Positions 1 through 6,424 of a stretch of 13,503 bases of DNA are shown here, piece after piece. This DNA comes from CAZHGD01 sp964531735 (lineage in GTDB: Bacteria; Armatimonadota; UBA10988). The translations under genes were made by a program, and so were the position numbers. The stretch lies in assembly GCA_964531735.1 (NCBI GenBank), contig CAZHGD010000199.1, positions 1-13,503 of the forward strand. Reading direction: 5' to 3'. Positions within the stretch are counted from its first letter, which is position 1. Every line of letters starts with the position of its first letter. The notes beneath the pieces were generated by a model. It made no database searches. It worked only from the letters and a program-made list of their open reading frames with translations, and was not told where the DNA came from.

Positions 1-1
1 C

Positions 2-721
2 CGTTGGCAGGTGCTGGGGCTGTGCGTCGACCCGGCTGGCCGCCACCGCGGCGCCGGTTCAGCGCTGCTGGCCGCGCTGCTCGCGCGGCGCGGCGGCGAC
101 GAGGTGCAGACCTGCGTGCGCGACGGCGCTGACCAAACGGTGCGCTTCCTGACGGCGCGCGGCTTCGACCGGTACCGCCAGACGGTGCAGCTCGAACTCG
201 ACCTGGCCCAAGTCGCGCCGGCCGGGCTGGAACGGTACCTGGCCAAGGCCGCGGCGCAGGGCTGCCGCATCGTGACCCTCGACGACGAGCTCGGCTCCGG
301 TGAGCCGGCGCTACGGCTCTGGCACGAGCTGGTCCGCGCCGACGAGCGGCCCGAGCAGCCCTACGTCGAGTTCCTCGAACAGGCCATGGCGAGTTGGCGC
401 CTGCCGGCTGCGACCTGCTTCGCCCGGATCGAGGGCGCCTACGTGGGCTATGGCTCGTTGGTGCTCCCGTTCGTGCCGGCCGGCGAGGCGGCCGACCCGG
501 CGCGGATTGAGCAAGGCTACCTACGCGTGCGGCCGGAGCAGCGCGGGCACGGCTTCGGCACGGCGCTGTCGGCGAAGATGGTGCTCCTGGCGCAGCAACG
601 CGGCTACCGCACACTGCTGGCCGACGTGGCCGCGACGAACGCGGCCAGCCTGGCCGTCAAGGCGAGGCTGGGTTACCAGGCGGTCGGGCAACAGGTGTGG
701 CTACGGCGGCCGGGTGGGTGA
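2..721 (+). CDS. Tandem GNAT N-acetyltransferase, 5' end missing
   Basis: This is a GCN5-related acetyltransferase, predicted to move an acetyl group from acetyl-CoA to an unidentified amine. The reading frame is open to the left edge, so the protein is partial; the GTG at position 11 lies inside the fold and is not a real start. Numbering from that GTG, two GNAT modules are visible. The first is represented by its acetyl-CoA loop (LCVDPAGRHRGAG, about residues 4-16) and a C-terminal ARGF element. The second (about 135-236) has YLRVRPEQRGHGFG (170-183, the Q/R-x-x-G-x-G pyrophosphate-binding loop) followed by N210 and ARLGY, the usual end of the fold. Two GNAT domains in one chain resemble mycothiol synthase-like or two-domain GNATs, but the substrate cannot be read from sequence. 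It ends at TGA 719-721. A decayed copy of its 3' end lies at 3109-3268. Confidence 0.85.
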   Translation, partial: RWQVLGLCVDPAGRHRGAGSALLAALLARRGGDEVQTCVRDGADQTVRFLTARGFDRYRQTVQLELDLAQVAPAGLERYLAKAAAQGCRIVTLDDELGSGEPALRLWHELVRADERPEQPYVEFLEQAMASWRLPAATCFARIEGAYVGYGSLVLPFVPAGEAADPARIEQGYLRVRPEQRGHGFGTALSAKMVLLAQQRGYRTLLADVAATNAASLAVKARLGYQAVGQQVWLRRPGG

Positions 722-887
722 TGGCGGGGGCGGGGTGGACCAGTCGTCGGGCGCGCTGCTTCGGTGTGCGCGGCAGTCGAGCGGAGCGTCGAGGTCGCGT
801 CCGGCGGGGTCGATGGCCGCGCGACGGACAACGGCGCGCTCCGGTCGGTGGCGTTTGGCGGCATGTCCGGCGCGGGCTGCCCGGTAG
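722..887. other. Intergenic stretch with no recognised gene
   Basis: This lies between the GNAT stop and the first recognisable transposase codons. It is very GC-rich and open in several frames, but none of the translations resembles a known family. It may hold the eroded N-terminal part of the IS630-like transposase, but I could not align it. Confidence 0.4.
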
Positions 888-1069
888 AGCGCTGCTGGCA
901 GCGCCATCTCCACCGGCGCCCACCGGCCCCGCTCCACGCTCTGGCGCTGGCTGACCGCCGCGCGCCTGCCCTGGCACCGCATCCGCTCGTGGTGCCGCAC
1001 CCGTGACGCGCACTGCACCGCCAAGACGCGCGCCATCTGGCAGGCCTACCAGCAGACCGACGCGCAGAC

Positions 1070-1124
1070 GGTGGTGCTCTGCAACGACCAGAACCCGCAT
1101 CTACAGGGGCGCTCTCGGCGCCGC
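1070..1124 (+). repeat. 55-bp direct repeat, left copy at gap edge
   Basis: These 55 bases end exactly where the N run begins and are identical to 1225-1279, which begins exactly where the N run ends. The exact abutment suggests one real copy present on both contig ends, not a biological tandem repeat. Confidence 0.95.
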
Positions 1125-1224
1125 NNNNNNNNNNNNNNNNNNNNNNNNNNNNNNNNNNNNNNNNNNNNNNNNNNNNNNNNNNNNNNNNNNNNNNNNNNNN
1201 NNNNNNNNNNNNNNNNNNNNNNNN
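1125..1224. other. Assembly gap of 100 N
   Basis: This is exactly 100 undetermined bases. The round length and the identical 55-bp flanks indicate a placeholder scaffold join. The true distance may be zero, with the flanks overlapping. Any reading frame drawn through it is artificial. Confidence 0.99.
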
Positions 1225-1279
1225 GGTGGTGCTCTGCAACGACCAGAACCCGCATCTACAGGGGCGCTCTCGGCGCCGC
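1225..1279 (+). repeat. 55-bp direct repeat, right copy at gap edge
   Basis: Identical to 1070-1124 and starting at the first base after the Ns. It encodes the same transposase peptide (VVLCNDQNPHLQGRSRRR, from 1226), so merging the two copies would keep the reading frame intact up to the stop at 1307-1309. Confidence 0.95.
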
Positions 1280-1373
1280 TGCACGCACGAGGCTGGTGCG
1301 CGAGCCTGAACGCCCGTGCGAGGCCATCCCGATGGGCTTCCCGCGCTGTCTCGGCCTGGTGCGGGACGCCACA

Positions 1374-2390
1374 CTAGACTGGCATCGGCGCAGTCTCCCA
1401 CTGGCGGAGAAACGAGAAGCGGGCGTCCCAGAACCCACCGTCGAGTCGGTCGAGGCCCCACTTGTCCGCTCCTGCGGCCTGCACGCCCATGGACCAGACC
1501 AGGCGCGCGGCAGTGAACAGCGGGATCGCCTCGAGATCGTGCCGGCCCAGTTGTCGGACCTCGCCGTACCCGTCCAGGAAGGACCTCCATCTCGGGCCGG
1601 CTTCTTGTCTCATGAAGGAGACGAAGAGCAGGACCGTTGCCAACTCATAGGCCCGCCAGCCCAGCCCGCAGCAGTCGAAATCGAACAACGTCAAGACGTC
1701 CGAGTCTCGACAGTGGATGTTGCCGCTCATCAGGTCCCCGTGGCACGGACCCCAGTCCAGCCCCCTTCCGGCCAGCGCCGCAAGGCCAGTGCGCAGTCTC
1801 TGCGTCAACTCCAGCAGGTAGGCCGTGTCTTGCGGGCGATGCCCGATCCGAGGCAGAATGGCCTGAAGGGGCCTGTCCAGCAGGTGCTCCAAGTCCAAGC
1901 AGAACCGTTGGTGTGCGCAAGTGAAGTCGTCGGCCGCATGGTGGAGTCGCGCCGTGAGACGACCCGTGTTGCAAAAGGCGTCCTGGCGATCCCAGCGGAG
2001 CGGTTCACCGGCCGCGTAAGTGAACAAGGCCGCATAGCGAAGGCCCTCGGGCGCCCGGACGGCAGATACGAGACCGCTGTCGATTCGCGGCACCGGCGCA
2101 GCGACGCCAATGCCGCGGTTGGCCAGGTGAACCAGGAACTCAAGCTCCCACATGATATCCGGCAGGCTGCGCCAACGCGCCCGATACACGCGGAGCACGT
2201 AGTCTTGGTCCGCTGACTGGACCAGGTAGGAGTCGTTGAGGCCCGAGCGGATCAGGGCACACGTGCGCAGCCCGCCTATCTTGTAGTCGGGTGACAGCGC
2301 CGCCAACAGCTCTTGCGGCAACAGGATGGAACTCAAGACCGGAAAGACATCCTGGCTCGTCGCTGACGTCAGGTTCGGTATGGCTTGCAT
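1374..2390 (-). CDS. APH/choline-kinase-fold phosphotransferase
   Basis: This cytoplasmic small-molecule kinase of the aminoglycoside-phosphotransferase superfamily (APH domain, also seen in homoserine kinase II and SrkA-like proteins) is 338 residues, normal for the family. Visible kinase features are LRVYR at 66-70 in the position of the nucleotide-binding basic residue, an acidic helix at about 82-84, the Brenner catalytic motif CHGDLMSGNIH at 216-226 (D219 as catalytic base, N224) and the metal-binding LFDFD at 235-239. All key residues look intact. The ATG at 2388-2390 is chosen because GGAGG lies five bases upstream on the minus strand. The gene stands alone, between a transposase remnant and a field of gene fragments. 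By eye it uses AT-ending codons (ATA, TTG, CAA, TCA) more often than its neighbours, which could mean transfer. The substrate (sugar, amino alcohol or drug) cannot be told from sequence; resistance should not be assumed. Confidence 0.88.
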   Translation of the reverse strand: MQAIPNLTSATSQDVFPVLSSILLPQELLAALSPDYKIGGLRTCALIRSGLNDSYLVQSADQDYVLRVYRARWRSLPDIMWELEFLVHLANRGIGVAAPVPRIDSGLVSAVRAPEGLRYAALFTYAAGEPLRWDRQDAFCNTGRLTARLHHAADDFTCAHQRFCLDLEHLLDRPLQAILPRIGHRPQDTAYLLELTQRLRTGLAALAGRGLDWGPCHGDLMSGNIHCRDSDVLTLFDFDCCGLGWRAYELATVLLFVSFMRQEAGPRWRSFLDGYGEVRQLGRHDLEAIPLFTAARLVWSMGVQAAGADKWGLDRLDGGFWDARFSFLRQWETAPMPV

Positions 2391-2409
2391 CGTCGCCTCC
2401 GTGACGACG

Positions 2410-2422
2410 GACGCTCAGCGTC
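2410..2422. promoter_or_regulatory. Small palindrome upstream of the kinase gene
   Basis: This is a perfect 6-bp inverted repeat, GACGCT-C-AGCGTC. It sits about 20 bases upstream of the kinase start codon, just ahead of its ribosome binding site. It could be an operator or a leader hairpin. Short palindromes are frequent in GC-rich DNA, so the call is weak. Confidence 0.25.
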
Positions 2423-2592
2423 AGTGGCCCACAGCGCCGTCGGCGGCATGGCTCGGACGTCCTGTCGAACGGCATCCGCACCCGAACCCAGCAGCGTGGC
2501 CATGGCCGACCCGCCGGCATCAGGTGCCGCTCAGGCGCTTCGCGTCGGCGGCAGCACGGGTCCGCCTCGGTCCAGCCGCTCGGCCAACGGCC

Positions 2593-2895
2593 CTACGCCC
2601 GACTCACCGAGCCGTGACCAGACACGCCCGCGTCGAGCCACGCCTGCGGGCTGACGCCGACCTGCGCCAGGGCCGCGGCGACCAGTTGCCAGGCGCGCTG
2701 TGCCAGACGATGACAGTCGACCGGCACATCGAGGTCATGCCCGGCGCCGCCCGCCCAGGCGCGGCACACGCCGCCACACAGGTAGCGCACTGCGCACGGC
2801 CGGCAATGCGGGTTGCTGTCCAGCGTGTGCTTCGCCAGATCGGCAGAGGCGGCGCTGTCGACGACCGCGGCCAGGCCGCGCGTCTCGACGCGCTT
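2593..2895 (-). pseudogene. Radical SAM SPASM-domain C-terminus, fragment 1
   Basis: On the minus strand this frame encodes about 95 residues that read as the end of a radical SAM/SPASM maturase. The order is AAVVDSAASADLAKHTLDSN, then PHCRPCAVRYLCGGVCRAW (the C-x2-C-x5-C-x3-C auxiliary Fe-S cluster motif), a short spacer, VDCHRL, and a helical tail with QVGVSPQAWLDA. It stops at TAG 2593-2595. SPASM domains bind extra Fe-S clusters in enzymes that modify peptides such as RiPPs, quinone cofactors or sulfatases. Upstream on the minus strand (above about 2900) the frame stays open but stops resembling the family. No CxxxCxxC radical SAM core is present, so this is a detached C-terminal end. A second, worse-preserved paralogue lies at 3325-3430. 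Confidence 0.65.
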
Positions 2896-3108
2896 CGACC
2901 GAGTCCTGCGCCTCCACCACCAGAGTCGGACACCACGCGCGCTCCTGCGCGCAGCACCACGGCACCCAGTCGGCGCCTGTGCCATACCTCGCCGGCGGCC
3001 AGTTCGGCAGTTGGGCCGGTAGTCCTTGCGGCCGGTCACGCCGGCCGCGAGTGGCACACCGCCACGGCATGCGACTGCCGGCCGCCTGAGCGACCTGGGC
3101 CATTGACC
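2896..3108. other. Unrecognised decayed DNA between fragments
   Basis: This sits between SPASM fragment 1 and the GNAT fragment. Several frames are open on the minus strand because of high GC, but none gives a recognisable domain. A minus-strand stretch including PNWPPARYGTGADWVPWCC could be remnant coding sequence of unknown type. No intact gene is supported. Confidence 0.4.
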
Positions 3109-3268
3109 GGCACGGCGTCGGCACGGCGCTGTCGGCGCGAATGGTGCTCCTGGCGCAGCAACGCGGCTACCGCACACTGCTGGCCGACGTGGCCAGCCTG
3201 GCCGTCAAGGAGACGCGGGCTATCGGGTGGCCGGGCAGCAGGTGTGGCTACGGCGGCCGGGTGGGTGA
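3109..3268 (+). pseudogene. Degraded second copy of GNAT 3' end
   Basis: This matches the last roughly 170 bases of the GNAT gene at 2-721. Bases 3141-3194 are identical to 578-631 over 54 positions (peptide MVLLAQQRGYRTLLADVA). The copy then lacks the 15 bases corresponding to 632-646, at a GGCC microhomology. That removes five residues, including the Asn of the ATNAAS stretch. A frameshift follows, after which the original ending GQQVWLRRPGG is recovered in another frame and stops at TGA 3266-3268. The upstream three quarters of the gene, including the first GNAT module, are absent. It is a non-functional duplicate or a fragment of a close paralogue. Confidence 0.85.
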
Positions 3269-3324
3269 CGAGGCGCCACACCGCCCGCCGCACTACCCTC
3301 CGCCCGCCCTTCGCTCGCCCGGCA

Positions 3325-3430
3325 CGCGCGCGTCGAGCCACGCCTGCGGGCTGACGCCGACCTGCGGCAGGGCCACACAGGTACCGCACCGCGCACTGCC
3401 GGCAGCGCGGGCGGGTGTCGACGGTGTGCC
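3325..3430 (-). pseudogene. Radical SAM SPASM C-terminus, fragment 2
   Basis: This is a second, shorter SPASM relic. Its minus-strand peptide HTVDTRPRCRQCAVRYLCG parallels HTLDSNPHCRPCAVRYLCGG of fragment 1, and QVGVSPQAWLDAR follows in a different frame. At DNA level, 3331-3374 matches 2631-2674 with one mismatch in 44. After that, 3375-3428 matches 2776-2829 at about 80 %. The 101 bases corresponding to 2675-2775 are missing. That deletion removes the last cluster cysteine and shifts the frame, which explains the frame change between the two peptides. It abuts a truncated BrnT reading frame at about 3430. Confidence 0.65.
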
Positions 3431-3567
3431 CAGCGGGATGGCTCGGCATCGAAGTCGACCAGCGCGAGGGGGTCGAGAAAGACGGTGGCGGCTTCCTCGA
3501 AGGAGACGCCATGCTTGACGAGGTTGGCGTCGGCCGTGGCCGGATCCCAGGTGAAGTGCAGTGTCAT
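3430..3567 (-). pseudogene. brnT: Truncated BrnT-family toxin (DUF497)
   Basis: On the minus strand the ATG at 3565-3567 opens a frame beginning MTLHFTWDPATADANLVKHG followed by VSFEEAATVFLDPLALVDFD. This is the characteristic N-terminus of BrnT ribonuclease toxins of BrnT/BrnA type II systems, which are normally about 90 residues. Family resemblance ends after about 45 residues (AEPSRW), exactly where SPASM fragment 2 begins. The rest of the open frame is that fragment read out of frame. The C-terminal half is missing, so no toxin activity is expected. A brnA antitoxin gene would normally lie just downstream on the same strand; none is visible. Confidence 0.72.
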
Positions 3568-3800
3568 CAGGCGTCGGCCGCCGGCTGATCAGCACCTGGG
3601 CATTGGCGGTGCACAGGGCCGATCTTCTCGCCGAGGCGCACTGCCGCCGCACGCACCGCCACTGGCAAGACACCAGTCGCCTCGGCCAGGCGACGCTACC
3701 TGCCGGCGCGACACGCATCGCTCCCGCCTTGACGCCATCGCCCCTGACACGTTACGGTTCGCCCTGGGCACGGCTTGGACCGCGGTGTGCGGAGGACAAT
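3568..3800. other. Upstream region of the oxidoreductase gene
   Basis: This lies between the truncated brnT start and the oxidoreductase ATG. The plus-strand frame is open from 3561, but that stretch has no protein-like family features and no usable ribosome site, so it is treated as leader/intergenic DNA. It holds the promoter candidate listed separately. Confidence 0.45.
3729..3758 (+). promoter_or_regulatory. Possible sigma-70-like promoter
   Basis: TTGACG (3729-3734) is followed after 18 bases by TACGGT (3753-3758), about 40 bases ahead of the oxidoreductase start codon. The -35 box is good and the -10 box weak. This is pattern matching only, in a lineage whose promoter consensus is uncertain. 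Confidence 0.25.
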
Positions 3801-5003
3801 ATGACCGGTGATCCGTCGGGCATCTCACGGCGGCGCTTCCTGCAAGGCGGCGCCGCGTTGGCCATTGCGCCGGCTGTGGTGCGAGCGCTGCCCACCGGCA
3901 AGCCGTTCCAGCAGACCTCCGACCGCAAGATCCGCGTCGGCGTGGTCGGCGGCGGGTTCGGGTGCAGCTTCCATTGGCATGAGCACCCGAACTGCCAGGT
4001 GGTCGCCGTCAGCGACCTGATCCCCGAGCGGCGCAACCGGCTGGTGCAGACCTATGGCTGCAACCGGCCGTACGAATCGCTCGAGCAGCTCATCCTCGAC
4101 AAAGAGGTCGAGGCGGTGGCCGTGTTCACCGGCGCACCGGACCATGCGCGACACGTGGTCGCCTGCCTGAACGCCGGCAAGCACGTGATCAGCGCCGTGC
4201 CCGCCTGCTGCTCGCTGGAGGAGGCCCAGCAGTTGCGCGAGGTGGTCGAGAAGACCGGGCTGACCTACATGATGGCCGAGACCAGCCACTATCGCTGGGA
4301 GACCATGACCGCGCGGCGGCTGTACCTGGACGGTCTGTTCGGCGACCTGAAGTACATCGAGGCCGAGTACTACCACCCGATGACGGGCGCCGAGCGGCAG
4401 TCGCTGTGGTTCCGCGACGGGCAGCGGACGTGGCGCTATGCCTATCCGCCGATGCTCTATCCGACGCACACCATCTCGTTCCTGGTCAGCGTCACCGGCG
4501 AGCGCGTCACGCGGGTCTCGTGCCTCGGCTGGGGCAACGGCGACCCGGCATTGCAGGACAACGCCTACCACAACCCGTTTGCCAGTCAGGTGGCCATGTG
4601 CAGCACCTCGCAGGGCCGCGCCTTCCGCGCCAACGTGTGCTGGTCGCTCCATGCCCACGGCGAGCGGGCGCAATGGCTGGGCAGCGACGGCGCGTTCTAT
4701 ATGGACGGCTCGGGCGGGCAGCCGTTGCGCGGCAGTCTGAAGGGCGGTGCGTCGCTGTCCGGGCTGCCCGACTACTGGCACATGGTGCCCGAGAAGATGC
4801 GCCGGGACTCGGGCCACGGGCGCTCACACCCGTTCTTGACGCACGAGTTCATCATGGCCCTGATCGAGCGGCGGGCGCCCGAAGTGGACCTCTACGAGTC
4901 GCTGGCCATGACCGTGCCGGGCATCGTGGCGCACCAGTCATCGCTCAAGGGCGGTGAGCAGCTCGCGGTGCCCAGCTTCGACCGCCCGGCCGCCAAGCCA
5001 TGA
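3801..5003 (+). CDS. Tat-exported Gfo/Idh/MocA-family oxidoreductase
   Basis: This is a predicted NAD(P)-dependent sugar oxidoreductase or related enzyme, 400 residues. ATG 3801 is preferred over the longer open frame because GGAGGA (3791-3796) lies four bases upstream and the protein then starts with a Tat signal: SRRRFLQ at 9-15, then a hydrophobic stretch to about residue 29. The Rossmann core follows: IRVGVVGGGFG (44-54, dinucleotide loop), VAVSDL (68-73, acidic end of strand 2), and FTGAPDHARHV at about 109-119. The usual catalytic EKP motif after 'GKHV' is replaced: the text reads GKHVISAVPACCS (126-138), with no lysine. The C-terminal half is a GFO_IDH_MocA_C-type sheet. This suggests altered chemistry or a glycosidase-like NAD mechanism (GH109-type proteins share the fold and Tat signal), but neither is shown. 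The stop codon overlaps the next gene's start (ATGA), indicating translational coupling. Confidence 0.87.
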   Translation: MTGDPSGISRRRFLQGGAALAIAPAVVRALPTGKPFQQTSDRKIRVGVVGGGFGCSFHWHEHPNCQVVAVSDLIPERRNRLVQTYGCNRPYESLEQLILDKEVEAVAVFTGAPDHARHVVACLNAGKHVISAVPACCSLEEAQQLREVVEKTGLTYMMAETSHYRWETMTARRLYLDGLFGDLKYIEAEYYHPMTGAERQSLWFRDGQRTWRYAYPPMLYPTHTISFLVSVTGERVTRVSCLGWGNGDPALQDNAYHNPFASQVAMCSTSQGRAFRANVCWSLHAHGERAQWLGSDGAFYMDGSGGQPLRGSLKGGASLSGLPDYWHMVPEKMRRDSGHGRSHPFLTHEFIMALIERRAPEVDLYESLAMTVPGIVAHQSSLKGGEQLAVPSFDRPAAKP

Positions 5004-6421
5004 CCGACGCCGCGTTGGCGCCGACCGAGCCGCAACCGCTCCGGCCCGCGATGATGGTGCTGGCCCTGGCGACGGTGGCCTTGGCCGCCTGGCTGGCCTG
5101 GCAGCCGGCGTTACACGCCGGTTTCCGCCATGACGACTTCTGGTGGCTGCGCACGGCCAAACGTTGGGCCGACGGCACGCTGCCACTGTCCTACGCGCCA
5201 GCCGGCGTGGCCCCGGTGTACAACCTGCTGTACTACCTCACCTACCAGGCCAGCGGCCTCGATCCGTGGCTCTACTTCGCCGAGCTGCTGGCCTGCCACG
5301 CGGTCGATTCGTGCCTGGTGCTGGTGCTGATTTGGCTGCTCACCGGCCGCCTGCTCGCCGCGTGGGCGGGCGGCCTGTGCTTCGCGCTGCTGTTCTGCCA
5401 TCACGAAGCGGTGACCTGGCCGGCCGGCGGACCGCACGTGTTCGCCGCGGGCGGCATTCTGCTGTCGCTCATCGGCTGGGTGCGCTGGCGCCAGGGCTGC
5501 CGCCGCGCGCTGCCCTGGTCGCTGGCGGCGGCGGTCTGGGCGGTGTTCACCAAGGACAGCGGCATCGCCGTGGTGCCCCTGCTGTTCGGGCTCGAGCTGA
5601 CCGTCTTCCGCGCGGCGGATAAACGGGCGCTGGCCTGGCTCTTGCTGCCGCCGCTGGCGCTGGTGACCTGGCGCTGGTCGATGCCGCCCATCGCCGAACC
5701 GATGACGCCGGGCTCGGTCGGCTTCCGCGTCGGCTGGCACATGCTGCCCAACCTGGTCTACGCGGTGCCGCAGATGGTCTGGCCCGATCTGCGGTTCGAC
5801 AACTACCAGGCGCTGCTGCAACGAGCGTTGGCGCCCGGCGCCGTGGCGGTGGCCCTGCGGCTGTCCGACGCCGTGCTGCTCGCCGTGTCGGTGGTGGCGG
5901 CGATCACCCTCGTGCGCAGCCGCGGCCTGCTCCAACTCGCGGTGGCCTGGTGCTACCTCGGCTTCGTGCCCTACACGCCCTTCGCCTATGACCTGGCCCG
6001 CGCGCCGCGCTACCTCTACATCCCGTCCATCGGGCTGGCCCTGTTGGCCGCCCTGGCGGTGGACCGGCTGTGGGCCAGCGGCCGCCGGACCGCGCTGATC
6101 GCGCTCGCCGCGGTCTTCGTGCTCGGTTCGGTGGGCTTGGCGCGACTGGTCTGCCGCAACCGGCTGCGCGACACTGGCTACCGTGACCAGGCCGTCGAGG
6201 CGGTGCTGAGTGCCGCCGCCCTGCCCGAGGCCGGTGGCACGGTCTGTCTGTACGGACTGCCCGAGCACCTCAAGGACGTGGCCGAGGCGTTGCCGCTCTA
6301 CAGCGATGTGCCGTTGCAGGCGCTGACCGACCCGTCCCAACCGCCGCCGGGCGCGTGGGTGTTCTGGTTCGCGCCGCAGCCGCCCTACCCGGTGATCGAG
6401 TGCGGACCGGTGGGCCGATAG
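5000..6421 (+). CDS. GT-C (GT39/ArnT-like) membrane glycosyltransferase
   Basis: This 473-residue polytopic inner-membrane protein probably transfers a sugar from a polyprenyl-phosphate donor to an acceptor on the periplasmic side. A first membrane helix (about 17-38) is followed by the loop AGFRHDDFWWL, with the acidic pair D45-D46 in the place where GT39/GT83-type GT-C enzymes carry their catalytic Asp/Glu. Many further hydrophobic segments follow, with aromatic and proline-rich loops such as FCHHEAVTWPAGGPHV, and a short soluble C-terminal tail of about 90 residues. The length is at the low end for the family. The ATG at 5000 overlaps the upstream TGA by four bases, so translation is probably coupled to the oxidoreductase. 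The donor and acceptor are unknown. Alternative: an uncharacterised membrane protein of the same fold without catalysis. Confidence 0.75.
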   Translation: MTDAALAPTEPQPLRPAMMVLALATVALAAWLAWQPALHAGFRHDDFWWLRTAKRWADGTLPLSYAPAGVAPVYNLLYYLTYQASGLDPWLYFAELLACHAVDSCLVLVLIWLLTGRLLAAWAGGLCFALLFCHHEAVTWPAGGPHVFAAGGILLSLIGWVRWRQGCRRALPWSLAAAVWAVFTKDSGIAVVPLLFGLELTVFRAADKRALAWLLLPPLALVTWRWSMPPIAEPMTPGSVGFRVGWHMLPNLVYAVPQMVWPDLRFDNYQALLQRALAPGAVAVALRLSDAVLLAVSVVAAITLVRSRGLLQLAVAWCYLGFVPYTPFAYDLARAPRYLYIPSIGLALLAALAVDRLWASGRRTALIALAAVFVLGSVGLARLVCRNRLRDTGYRDQAVEAVLSAAALPEAGGTVCLYGLPEHLKDVAEALPLYSDVPLQALTDPSQPPPGAWVFWFAPQPPYPVIECGPVGR

Positions 6422-6424
6422 GCG

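Larger units (their letters stand above)
888..1309 (+). pseudogene. IS630-family transposase remnant, interrupted by gap
   Basis: The frame from 888 encodes an IS630/Tc1-mariner-type segment: STLWRWLTAARLPWHRIRSW (helix-turn-helix end and linker), then TRDAHCTAKTRAIWQAYQQ, then VVLCNDQNPHLQ. This matches the family order 'STvwRiL...PHRvRsWl.sRD..F..K...i..lY....vVl..DEK..iQ'. The first catalytic Asp is kept, but the following Glu-Lys has become Gln-Asn. The N-terminal part is not recognisable, and no second or third DDE acidic residue follows. After the gap the same peptide re-appears in frame and ends at TGA 1307-1309. If the duplicated 55 bp are merged, the remnant is only about 89 codons. 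No terminal inverted repeats were identified. It is a dead insertion-sequence fragment, and the feature span includes the 100 Ns. Confidence 0.7.

Noticed and set aside
1225..1279. The 55-bp repeat as a target-site duplication or CRISPR-like repeat
   Set aside because: There are only two copies, both ending exactly at the N run. This fits an assembly overlap better than a biological repeat.
673..2216. Long open frames running through the N gap on both strands
   Set aside because: They are open only because Ns translate as unknown residues and GC-rich DNA has few stops. The sequence beyond the gap has no family resemblance and overlaps the intact kinase gene.
1374..2390. Calling the kinase an antibiotic-resistance gene
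   Set aside because: The APH fold covers many housekeeping small-molecule kinases and nothing in the sequence indicates an aminoglycoside substrate.
3561..3800. 80-residue N-terminal extension of the oxidoreductase
   Set aside because: No ribosome site or family similarity. It would bury the Tat signal, and ATG 3801 has GGAGGA at the right distance.
3825..4817. 330-residue minus-strand frame opposite the oxidoreductase
   Set aside because: Shadow of the well-supported Gfo/Idh/MocA gene, with an His/Ala/Gly-rich composition and no recognisable motif.
5111..6340. 409-residue minus-strand frame opposite the GT-C gene
   Set aside because: It is an Arg/Gln/His-rich antisense shadow of a GC-rich gene. 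The plus strand shows clear membrane helices and an ATGA-coupled start.
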